From Nematostella vectensis (taxonomy: Eukaryota > Cnidaria > Anthozoa > Actiniaria > Edwardsiidae), in NCBI RefSeq assembly GCF_932526225.1, contig NC_064042.1, forward strand, positions 14,395,040-14,459,039: 64,000 nt of DNA. Reading direction: 5' to 3'. A program made the translations under genes and the position numbers. Positions 1 through 12,700 of this stretch are shown here, piece after piece. Position 1 is the stretch's first letter. Each line of letters begins with the position of its first letter. A model generated the notes under the pieces. It saw only the letters and a list, made by a program, of their open reading frames with translations, ran no database searches and was not told where the DNA came from.

Positions 1-23
1 TACGTTGTTTCTATTGTCTATAG

Positions 24-3000
24 ATCCACGACCAATCGGAAGTTGATGTGGACGCCATGTTTAAGCTGACTCGTGACTCTCTCTGTCGAATGCATCAGGC
101 AGTTGATTGTATCGCCCCAGTTCATCTAAGACTTCTGTTTCCTAAACCACAGCCTCTAAGGATCAAAGAGGTTAGTCATAGTCATACATTATTTTCATTG
201 AAACTAAATTGAAATCCAACGTCAATTGCTAAGGTATTTTTCTTGGCCATAACGTCTTGGCCATGGCCGTTGCCCCATCTTAAAGTGATAGGGCATCCTA
301 ATGAAATTTAAAATAAAATTTTTTTATGATAAAATTATAATTATTTGGTCGTAACGGATCCCCACACTTCCAAATGTGACTCGAGTTACGGCTAATAAAC
401 AAAAATAAGTTTACTTTTTTATTTGCATTTATATATTATTAATTGTTAAATTTACTTTTTCCTTATTACTCTTTGCAGGTTCGTATTTGCTGGGGCTGGA
501 TTCTGGATAAACGTTTAAACGACAGCCAGAAAGACGTCATCCGGGCTATCGCTAAAAGAGAGCCACCCTCCCCTCCTGTGGTAGTGTTTGGGCCATTTGG
601 AACTGGAAAGTCGTTCACATTGAATCAGGGAGTGCGCCAGCTCCTAACGTCTGGGAAGAATAGAATTCTTCTTTGTACGAAGACTAACTCGGCCGCCGAC
701 ATACACGTGGAACTCTTACACCAGTACCTGACAGAAGAGAATGGTATAGGTTCTGCTAAACCATTTAGGATCTATGGTTCAGATCGTAAACCCAGCACGT
801 GCTCACGCACTGGCCTGCTTTACAGCAATCTCAATAGTGGTAAAGACGGGTTCTTAATGCCAACAAGGGAAGCCGTCATAAGATACCGTGTTGTCATAAC
901 AACACTTGCCACGTCACAGCTGTTGATGAAGATTAAGCTGAATCATGGCTTTTTCTCGCACATTCTGGTGGATGAAGCTGCTCAAGCCTGGGAACCAGAA
1001 GCTCTGATCCCACTGGGCTTAGCGGGACCTAACACGCAGGTCGTCTTCACGGGGGATCACATGCAGGTCTGAGATTTAAGTTTTGTTCACATTAGAGCAT
1101 AAAATCAGGGGGTAACTTCGTTTAGACTCAAGTTAATAGGAACTTTTTTTTTCTTTTATATGGACGGTACAAACTTTGTGTTTGCTTCCGTTCTTTAGAG
1201 CTATAGGCTACAATTTTGCCAGATAAGTATTTGAGTTTCGAAAATTTGTATCACCCAAATAGCAAAATTAGTTGTATCGAACTGTACAATACTATCTTTG
1301 CTATCATATGACCTTTATACTTTATCTACCAATGCTACAAAATTTCGTGTTCATTGCAGAAGAATTGCAGACATTGCAGAAGAATGGTCTTTTTTGCTTC
1401 TTATGATATTTTTGTCAGTCCATCTTATTTCACCTGACAATTTAAAATAGTTTATATTTTTTGCTTCTAGATGAGTCCAGAGGTATACTCGAAATCCCTA
1501 TTCAACGAAGTCCTCAGGAATGCTCAGAGCTCAGGAGGCTCTCAGGAATGGGGATTACAGAAGTCACTGCCAGAGCGCCTCTTCGATCAGTACAATATGT
1601 TAACGAATGAGCATTTCCTCAAGTCTCATGTCATGTTTCTAACTGAGAACTACCGCAGCAACGAGGTCATTCTCCAATTTTCCTCCGACTGCTTCTATGG
1701 AAAAAAGCTAGTTGCCGGCGGGGCAGGAGATAATCTCCCTCATCCGGATTTGGGACCCCTCATGTTCTACTCCGCTAGAGGAAAGGAGGAAATTCAACAT
1801 GACAACTCTTTTCTAAACGCCTCTGAGGTTGATGAGGTTGTCAAAAGAGTCGAAGAATTGGCGGAGAAATGGCCAAATCTTCAATGGGGAGAGAAACAGC
1901 TGAGTGAGATAGCCGTGCTGTCGGCATACCACTACCAGGTGAGAGCCAATTAGAATACACAGATATGCAAAAACAGACAGACAGACTGACTGGCAGACAG
2001 ACACATGGACAGAAAAAGGGACACGCAAACAAAAAGACAGAATATGAGACAGACAAACAGTCAGAATAAAAATAGCCCTTCAAACTACTGCCTCGCTCAT
2101 CCTTGCTCACCTCCTCTTTATGTTTGTAGTCTGCATGCTTTGTGCTTCTTAAAACCTAAAAACTCATTTTACCTTTGTTCTACATACAGGTCCGTGCAAT
2201 AAGAGATAGGCTGAAGCGAAAAGGGCTTCGGAGAGTGACCGTGGATACCATTCATAACGTACAAGGTACACAGTCAAAAGTGTGGAGCTGCCTTAGTGAT
2301 CTCTGCTTGATCTTGATTTATTGTTCCATAAAACATCCTTTAATTAATCCAAGTTTAATTAATCCAAGTCCAATTAATTCACTTTAACTAATCCAAGAGA
2401 TACATCAGGAATTTATCACCGCTGTTTCTACCGCTGAGAAACAATTAAAGCCTTTTCCTGATTGTTTGAAGCGCAGATTGCCGGTGTGATTGGATCTGAC
2501 TCTTGTTGATACAGTATTTCTTCTTCTTAGGCCGTGAGTTTCGAGCAGTGTTCGTCAGCACTGTACGCACGTCGCATACTGTCAAACCCCTGATAGATCA
2601 ACACACAACCGAGTGCTCGAAAGACGAGTTGTACTTCGAGTTTCTCTCCGATCCAAAGCTCCTCAACACTGCTATCACGCGCGCCAAGTCACTCGTGGCA
2701 GTAGTCGGGGACCCGGTGTCGCTTTGTACCGTAGGCGACTGCCGGCGACTTTGGAAAGACTTCATTAAGAGATGTAACGAGCTGAGAGCTTTTTATGGAT
2801 ACACAATGGAACAGCTGAACGAAGAGATGAAGGCAGTCATCAATGTGATTGAGATGAACCCTGCTGCTAAACCATTTGTCAGCGATTATCAGGTAGAGCA
2901 GACACAGGAGAATAATGAACCCGACAGCGATGTCGAGAACGAAGATGATGCCTTATTTAAAGAGCAGGAAGCTTCAGACACTGCTTCTGTGATGTCTTCT

Positions 3001-3679
3001 GGAAATGAAGAGGAGCTAGAACAGGAAGGGGAGTGTCCCTCCAGGTTGCTCGATGAAACATTGGCAGACGAGTCCGTGCCCCCTGCAGTTATGGACGGGA
3101 TCATTAGAGCTCTAAGGGACAAGTGCGAGGAAACGCGAAACAAGAAAGCCCATTTACCATCACTACAAGACTCCGAGTTTCCGCCTTTGGGCTCAAAGCC
3201 AGTGTTGAAGAAGAACGCTGGAATATGGAATACCGCCTCACCAATGACCACTCACCGCCTCCCCAATGACACATCTGACTATGAGATCAAGCGAGTAAAC
3301 GGAAAAGAGGTTATTCGTTTGGTTGACACTGGAATACGTTTCAAACAGTCCGAGAGACAACAACGTCTTACAGTTGTCAATTTACCACGGTCCATTAGTC
3401 TAGACCCAGAGATCCTGAATCGGCGAGTGGGAGAAAATCCGGAGAGGTTCATCGTATGTGAACTTCGGATTAGCTCAGACCGGTTTCGGACTTCCTATGC
3501 TGTTGTTGCTGATACGAAAACGCCGGATATAGTGATCAAAGGTCATGTCCGGCAAGCCTTCGACCGTGACACAGTAGTTGTCGACTTGAAATGTGATGAA
3601 GATGCAAAGAAAAACGAGGAAAAAACCGAGGACAAATATGAGAAAAATGAAGAGGCAAGGTACTCGGGAGTTATCCTAG
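24..3679 (+). other. HELZ2-like gene, exons 1-5: N-terminal SF1 helicase and linker
   Basis: This block encodes the first helicase core. Walker A is GPFGTGKS (nt 590-613, about residue 90 of the visible protein). Walker B is DEAAQ (nt 973-987), followed by GDH (motif III). Exon 3 holds an ENYRSN motif equivalent to QYR of UPF1-like helicases. Exons 4 and 5 join through a split glycine codon into TIHNVQGREF (motif V), and NTAITRAKS (motif VI) follows in exon 5. Glutamine/arginine pairs of SF1 motifs are recognisable. The rest of exon 5 (nt 2850-3679) is an acidic Glu/Ser-rich linker, then a stretch typical of the region before an RNB domain. Introns of 308, 404, 251 and 265 nt separate these exons; I see no gene in them. 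Intron 3 (1939-2189) has a CAGA-rich run of simple sequence. Confidence 0.88.
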
Positions 3680-6600
3680 GTATGTAACAAACATACTTTT
3701 GTTATGAAAATGTTTTGTCATCCATTTTTATGCCACTTGATTTACAAAGAATATTTAGAATGAATTACAAAATGTGTCACAACTTAAAGCGGCATTGTCA
3801 GCAGTTTACTTTCGGAGGGCCGACGGAAACCTCAACCGACAAGAGACAACAGAATACCCGCCTTATTAAACAGGCCATTCGCTGTAAATTATCAGTCACA
3901 TCCTCAAGGAAACTTCAAGTAGACACACTGCTTTTTGAAATAATTATCGCGTTTTTCGTTAAAAATCATCGGAGATTGTTACGTAATCGAATGTTAGTAA
4001 ACTGGTGACAATGCCCCTCACAAATCTGTCTTCTTAATCCAAATGTTCAACCATGTAACCTTTAACATAAGCTATGCATGTTAACAAATAATAGCTTTTC
4101 TTTCCCTTGTTTCTGTCAGGAGTGAAAGACCACATCATCAATCCTAAAGGGCGTCAGTACGTTTGTACTGCCGACTACGGCAATCCTGCAGTCATGAAGC
4201 CCATCAATAAGTTTGTCAGTAACATAATAAACCTAACGTACGAGGGCTGCAAGGATGTGCCAATCTATAGGTTTATTACACAGGAGAATGAACCAACCTG
4301 CCGAGTTGACTGGTTGAAGAGAGAAAAACTGTTATCAAACCAAAACCTGTTTGTGGTTCAGTTTCTTCAGTGGCGTCCAGATTGCACTTTACCTTTGGGA
4401 ATCGTTACCAAAGTGCTGCCGAGGGGCGAGTCGAAGGCTAAATGCATGGAGATTCTGAAGGCTGATCACTGTCTACGAGCTTCGTTCGAGAGTGAAACGG
4501 TTGAAGAGGTAAAAAGGATCGTAGGGTACGTTTGGGAGGTACCAGAAGAGGAAAAAGAGACTCGACCAAGAGTCAGCAGTGCATTCACGATTGATCCAGA
4601 AACGTCCAAAGACTTAGATGATGCTTTGTCTGTTGAAGAGCTATCTGATGGGTCGGCTAAAGTTGGTATTCATATCGCGGGTAAGTAGATATTCACATTT
4701 GTCAACGCTGAATGTGCTTAACAATTTTCAATTGCAATTTATATTTATACATGACTAGAACATGTCTCCTTAGGGAAAGGGGCTATTTCATTATTTATAA
4801 TATCTGCTACGGGGCAGACGCCTTTGTACCCCTCCCCGTTTATGTAGTTATCTCTATGAAGTTCAGGATCTGAACATCAATAATGGTGAAATCCGACGAG
4901 TCCAATAACCTACTTCGGTAAAACATTTAACTAATAACATATATTTCGGCTATTTGCAACAGCCTTCATCAGAAAAGAAAATAAATTGATACCACCTACG
5001 CATTGGTTTGCTTGTGTATTTTTAATATATGGTTGTTTCACATATATTTAGTTTTAATTTTATTATTATATTTAGATGTCAGCTACTTCGTCAAGCCTGA
5101 AAGTGCATTGGACAAAGAAGCACGCTCTCGGGGGACAACCTACTACCCAAACACTGGTGACCCAAACACCCCTATGCTCCCAGAAGAAATAAGCGAAGGA
5201 TGCTGCAGCCTCTTGCCCGGCTGTGACCGTCTGGCAGTGTCAGTCTACCTGACGCTTGACAACAGTGGTGAGCTCATTGGCGAACCAAAAGTCGTGCGAA
5301 CTGTGCTACGTTCACGCTGCAAGCTAAGCTACTCTCAAGCTCAGAAGATCATTGATGGCGATTCCTCAGAACTCAAGCGAGAGATACAGTTTCTTCATAA
5401 ACTTGCCCAAGCAAGAAGGCACAAGCGACTTGGAGATGCGTCCTTTGACCATTTGACTGGTAAGGAAGAAAGGGAGGACATCGATGCGCATGAGCTTGTT
5501 GAGGAAATGATGATCTTGGCCAATCATGTCGTTGCTAAGATTCTCTTCGCAAAACAGCCCGCCCTTACTCCCTTAAAAGCTCAGCTGTCTCCCAAAGAAC
5601 ATCGATTGATGGAGTGGGTTAGAGAATTTGGGGACATTGCTCTCCTATCGCTGTCTCTTAGGAAGTATGTAGAGAACCATGCTGGGATGGGCGAGATCAG
5701 TCAACCAGGGAGAGATATCATGATCAATAAAAGACTCTGGAGCAAAATTCTCGAAGCTGTGGAGGAAGAAGACTTCCGAAAGCTTACGCACCTAATCTGC
5801 AGCGATGCCAATCATCCGCAGCTTGCGGTGGCGCACCAAGGACTGAACAGAATCCAGACTAAGTCTATCTACACCACTTCATATGGTAAGGACAAAGAAC
5901 ACACAAGACATCACTCGCTTGGCCTAGACGTCTACACGCATTTCACGTCTCCCATCCGTCGCTATATCGACATTGTTGTCCACAGGATGCTGTTGAGAGA
6001 TGAAGGCAAGGAAAGGGTGTATTGCGAGGATGATATCTATCGAATCTGTAGAAGGAGCACCTTCCTTTTTGACGATTCCAAGAATTTTGGGAAGGCATGT
6101 CGACGGATGAAGCTGGCTGTCCAGCTGCAAGATAAGAACCATGAGACAGATACTGTGATCGAATCCATCGCGGATGCCTTCATGTCCTTGCTTGTTCTAG
6201 GCAGTGAAGACGATCATTTGATGCCAAAGCAAAGAGAGATCAAATTCAATCACCTTGCACCAATGACGTTTGACGTTAACAAAGAAACGAAGGAAATTCT
6301 TCTGGCATGGAGATGGAGAATGTACGAAGCACCAACTTACAACAGCAGTGAGGAGAACCCAAAGGACTTGAAGAAAATTGTCTTTAAGCAATTCCCCGAG
6401 GGCCCATCAATTAAAGTGAACAGGTTACAATGGCCAAAGATAATAGAAGCCGTTAAAACAAAAGATGGTAAGAAGCTTAAAGAGATCGTTCGCGACATCG
6501 AGGACCCCATCATATCTCAACTGCCTCGTGCACCTGTTTGCAAGCCCGGTGCTGCCGTTAAATCTAAGCCCGATGCTCCCATCTATGCGCATCCTAACGT

Positions 6601-9600
6601 CGGCCAGACTTTGACACTTCCTCCGATACCACCTGGTGCTGAAGGCCATTTCTACGACAAGATCATGATGCTGAAGCAGTTCGATACCGTAAAAGTGCAA
6701 CTATCGGGACACTTGACCAAAGGAGTACTTTGCCCTGGGATCCAACTATTCAAAGTTTCCCCACGCGTCAGTATCTGCCTGGAGCATCGCGTCCATACCA
6801 AAAAATGCTTCGCTTCCACTGCAAGATTCACTGCGTCACGGGAGCACTATGATACCATTGATAACTACATCGGGTCATGGAAACGCGTGCTTTTAATGGA
6901 GGCAGCGGTCGCGGCCGTAGAAGAGGACCAGGGCTTCACCATACGCAATCTCCCTGTGCAATGGCAATGCAAAGACGGCCATTTCACGGGAAAATTTCGG
7001 TTACTCGAGGACTATTGCCGGGGTCGACAGATAAGTTTTGTTCAAGGCGATCTGGTGTGCGCCAGAATTCCTCATGGTCACTCAGATGATGCAGCAGATG
7101 TTGCGGTTGCCCATTGCATCGTGAGCGACACTTTTCCAAAGGAAGTAGACGGAAAAGTGTGGCAATCTGTTGTCGTTCGAGTTCACCAGAAGAGCTCACG
7201 ATTCCCAGCTGGTGCCTATAACGAGAAGCCAATCAAATGTGAAATGATCTTCATCCCTCTCTTGCTACCCCACAGGCAAGCATCTAAACAGGCTATTTTA
7301 CTAGGTTTCCCTTCAGCTGTAAAATGTGAACTTTACTGAATCAGAATGTTAACGCCAGACAAAAGAAAAACATCGCAATTCAAGTTTAGTACATTATCGA
7401 GTAGCAGTGTTTGGTAATCATAATCAGTATTCTGACTTCTTCGGTGTTTGGTGAAACGCATGACACCTACCTTACGTTTTCCACAATAAATTAATACAAA
7501 CTTTTCGGTCATAGAAAAACAAAGATCGTCCTTTGCCGGGCTAATTTTAACTTTTCGTTCTTGGAAAGAGCTGTATATTAGTTATTCACTGTTATACCGC
7601 AAAATACAACAATCACCTGTCACAGCTGATCCTATTTTGGTGGTACAATTAGTTTTAATTTCAAATATCTGTAGCCGCTGATAATTCCTACAGCAGATAC
7701 GCTCAGAACCTCTCATAATGTGCTGATATGGGATGTACGTAAGTGTTTTTGCTTATTTCCAGGCGAATGTTCAAGGCCCTCGTACTCGCACTTCCGGACT
7801 CAACGCCGCTGGCACATGCCATCTGCAAAGGCGAAGCTCCACCCCCAGGTTTGTTTTCCTCATTCATCATGTACAATCATTATGTACAAGCACCGTCACG
7901 CAATCTTAGATAACTTGGCAGTGACAATTAATCCATGAGTGTTTGAGAGTTCGGGCTTGACCCAAAGGTAATATCAACTTCGTTTTTCACTGTTTTTTTT
8001 TTTTAATATAGCTATGGTAGCAGGGTAATCCAACTTGGTTCACGATTTGATGATTTATTTTGAATATTGAAGTTATTTTGGAAAATGTAACAAACGATAC
8101 AATTGTTTAATACTTTAGCAGTAAATATAAAACTGGGCCAATGTGTTTTTATTGCAAAACAGATAGAGTGTCACGATGGTGGCTTTGTTTGTACACCATC
8201 TCAAGGTGCTGTAAAGGAGTTCCCCCACATAACTTGCGTGACGCGTGGTTTCGTATCGATCCGTCGGCTATGAAACCCTATGCAAATACAATAATCATCT
8301 AAAAAGTGAATTAAAATCCACTTGAAACACATTTAATTTCAACCCATCCTTCAATTAAATCAGCTCAAATAAGGACAGTTTTGGATATAAGAAACATAAA
8401 GAAAAGAGCATTCGGAGCAGTCGGATCACAGTGGCAAGTCGGAAACAGGGTATTTAAGTTTAACGTCCACCCCAAGTAGTCATGGTAAATAATAATTTTA
8501 CTCCTAAAAGGATAAAAAATATTCGTGAATATATCGTGAAGCTTTATAATAATATTTTGTTGTTTAAGACCACTTTGAGAGGCCAGACAAACCATTGTCC
8601 ATCTCAGAAGACGTGAATACAACAGCCTTCAAAAGACTTAATAAATACCAAGAAGATGCCATCAAGAAAGCCCTGACGCAGCCGTTCACCTTGATTCAAG
8701 GGCCACCAGGTATCAGCTCACAAACCACGGAATATCCAAAGTAAACAAGTAAACTGTAACAGTAAACTGTGCTTTTTTATTCATTTTATCCAGGATCCAT
8801 TATCCATATCATGAAACAAATCAGATAATCATTATTTGTTATTTTTATAATCATTGTAGTATTTTATGCTGAATTTTTGTCAAATTTTACGCTCGCTCTG
8901 ATTACCTAGAATAGGGTATGATTTTTTGTGGAATTTAATAGTTGAAAAGTGGAATTCGAGTGAAAACACATGTTCAAATCTTTGCTAGCATATCATTTGC
9001 TCGTAAAATAATGGCCGCAGAATGGCCGCCTTTTGCACATGTTTTTTTTTTTAAGCTCAGGCGAATGAATTTCTTTAACACAACAAATCTCGAAGCCACA
9101 AAGCCTCCCTTGATTTTTACCAATCATCGACCAACCCCTTTTTTCTTCACACTAGAAGAGCCGGTTTTCGAGTTTTGAGAATATTTCTTCAGGGTTTCAG
9201 ATTGTTTTTCGATAATGACGCCTGCAAGAATTATCGTCAAAGCTTTTGAACCGTTAACAACGTTTGCCCAACAGACGAATTGCTTTATATAGGATAGAAA
9301 CGGTGGGACCTGTGTATTTCGTATAGAAAATTGTGTTGATAAGGACTTCACCACCGGTATACCCGAGGTTTATATCAAAGACCTAAGTGTTATCCATTTA
9401 TTCACCAGGTACGGGGAAAACCGTGACAGGGGTGCACATAGCCTACTGGTTTGCGTGCCAGAATCGCAAGACGCCACCGCCGGCCCAACCAGATCCGAAG
9501 GATGTCGATGACGAGAATAAGCCACCATCTGCACCACCTCAAGTCCTGTACTGCGGACCCTCCAACAAGTCTGTTGACGTCGTGACAGGTTGGTCAATAA

Positions 9601-9674
9601 TGGTTACGGTAATGATTATGATAATGGTGGTGGTGATCATGATGACGAAAGCAACGACGACGACGATGATGATA

Positions 9675-9707
<33 letters not shown>

Positions 9708-12700
9708 GTGACGATGATGATGATGACGGCAGCGGTGATGATGATGACGACGACGACGACGATGATGATGATGACGGCAGCGATGATGATGATGATGACG
9801 GCAAAAATGATGATGACGATGGTGATGATGACGGCAGCGATGATGATGATGATGATGATGGTGGTGATTATGATGACGATGACGGCAACAGTGATGACGA
9901 CGACGGCAACTATGGGATGATGACGGTAACAATGACAGTGCTGATGATGATATTAAGATTATAGTGATGAAGAAGAGGCTGTTGTGGTTGTGGATAAAGA
10001 TTATCAATACGCTGATGATAAGGTTAAAGATGATGAAGAATATGAGGACAATGATAAAGATGAATGATGATCTATTATTGACTATTATTTCCAGTTTTCC
10101 CTTGACATCACCTCAACCCTTTTTCAGAATACCTTCTTAGAATTCCGGGGATGCAGAAGAAGATACTTCGCGTGCAAGGAAGTATGATTCAGGAAAGGGA
10201 ATTTCCGATTCCTAACAAAATCAAACCCCCAAAGCAGTCCAGGAGTGAGGATGAGCTTCGCATTCCTAGCAAAGAAGTCCGAGAAGTTTCTTTGCATTAC
10301 ATCATCCGCTCTGCTGACTGTCCTTATGCCGAATCCCTCAAACTCCTCGAACAAACATTTAAAGACGCTAAAGAGAGGAATGATCCTGTCAGCGTAGAAG
10401 ATGTGACTTCATATCTACAGGTAAGGCAGGCCCGTAGCCAGGGGGGCATCGACATCCCCCCCCCACCCGGCTTGAAGGTCCGCTCAGAGCAAACAAAAAT
10501 ATATAACGTTTGGTTGGAGATATATGTCTTTAAAATGACTATAAATATCTTTTTTTATAATAACTATCTTTATTACTATCGCTATATGTTAAAAAGTACC
10601 CTATTTATAACAAGAAAAAATATTTTTGAATACAAGATTGATTGCCTAGTGTAATAAGGCGAGGAGAGGGGTATACCGGAAATTTGGTCCGCTTAAATGA
10701 AAAAACCGAACCACCCCGCTCAAAATCCTGGCTACGGGCCAGTAAGGACTCCAGCAAATCCTGGTTACGCGCTTGCAAAATTAAAGACATTATCTCGCAT
10801 GATCCCTTATGAAAAATTACCATGCTGAGCCACGAGTAAGGTATGATGAATTTTGGATTATTAAGATAGCAACGCAACAAGCTCGCCATCAAAATAACGT
10901 GACGTCCCTACTGATGACGAGATCTTGCTTCGTATCGTAGATCATCAGGGAGGCAGAGAAATGGTGTATCCAAAAGACTGGCAGAGAAATCATCTTGTGC
11001 ACGTGTTCGGCAAGTGGCGCCGACCGCATCGTAGATCTCTGCGACAACATCCAGCAAGTAATCGTCGACGAGTGCGGCATGTGTTTTGAGCCTGAGACAC
11101 TCGTGCCTATCACATGCGCCCGCGCCAAGCAAGTCGTGCTCATTGGGGACCACAAGCAGCTGCAACCTATCATCAAAGATAACGACGCTAAGCGCTTGGG
11201 TCTGGAGATCTCTATGTTTGAGCGCTACGCCAAAAAGGCGATCATGCTCAAGGAACAATACCGTATGGTGAGGGGGGTGTATGGTGAGGGGAGGTGCCTT
11301 GCAGCGATTCTATCACCTGGAGATCTCTATGTTTGAGCGCTACGCCAAAAAGGCGATCGTGCTCAAGGAACAATACCGTATGGTGAGGGGGGTGTATGGT
11401 GAAGGAAGGTGTCTTGCAGCGATTCTATCACCTGGAGATCTCTATGTTTTAGCGCTACGCCAAAAAGGCGATCGTGCTCAAGGAACAGTACCGTATGGTG
11501 AAGAGGGTGGTTGGTAAAGGGGGGTTTTGCAGCGAGTCTTTCGCCTGGAGATCTCTATGATTGAGCCCCTGGTTCCCTGACAAGTCTCCTCTGATAAATA
11601 TGAAACCGACCGCTATTTATAATTCTAGTTATTATTTTTTTTAAGTTACCTTCAAAAAAAACTGTCAATCATTCTACCTTCATCTTTATTTATGTCCCCC
11701 ACAGCATGCAGAAATCTGCCACTTTCCATCAGAACAGTTCTATGACAAGCTTCTGCTTACGTCTGCCACTGTCGCGCTCCGCACACCTTCGCCTGTCGAC
11801 TTCTGGCCAGCGCAGGTGCTATATAGGAAGGACGTACCACGTGTGTTTTGCCACGTGGAAGGGTGCGAGAAGTCTTCAGTGATTAAGACTCAGTACAGCA
11901 ATCACGGGTCCAAAAGTAACGAGAAAGAAGCGAATAAGGCAGTAAGTCTTTTTCTCTCATCATTCGCCACAGCATACTACCATTGCAAAGCTTAGTCCTA
12001 TGTTTAAAACTAGAGCTTTGCAAGGTCGGCAAAGTCGGTTTTTCTGTTAAGAAAAGTAGCAAAAAAGCTGTACTGGCAAAAGTCAGAATGAAATACCCGT
12101 CGGCCTCGAGCTCCGTGGTAAAGACGTTTTAACCATAAGCTCAAGCGTTTTTCCACTCGCTTATTAAAAAAATGGAAATGCATGTGGTAATGGTTGTTTG
12201 ACACTTGGTAATGGTTGTTAGACACGTGATAATGGTTGTTTGCACGTGGTAATGGTTGATAGACATGAGATTATGGTTGCTTGACAAGTGATAATGGTTG
12301 TTTGACACGTGGAAATGCTTGTTAGACATGAGATAATGGTTGCTTGACAATTGGTAATGGTTGTTTGACACGTGGTAATGGTTGTTAGACATGAGATAAT
12401 GGTTGTTTGACACGTGATAATGGTTGCTTGACATGTGGTAATGGTTGTTTGACACGTGGTAATGGTTGTTTGACACGTGGTAATGGTTGTTTTACACGTG
12501 ATAATGGTTGTTTGACAAGTGATAATGGTTGCTTGACACGTGGTAATGGTTGTTTGACACGTGGTAATGGTTTTTTGACACGTGGTAATGGTTGTTAGAC
12601 ATGAGATAATGGTTGTTTGACACGTGGTAATGGTTGTTTGACACGTGGTAATGGTTGTTAGACATGAGATAATGGTTGTTTGATACGTGGTAATGGTTGT

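Noticed and set aside
9594-10007. Poly-His, poly-Asp and poly-Met ORFs
   Set aside because: Translation of a GAT/GAC trinucleotide tract in an intron.
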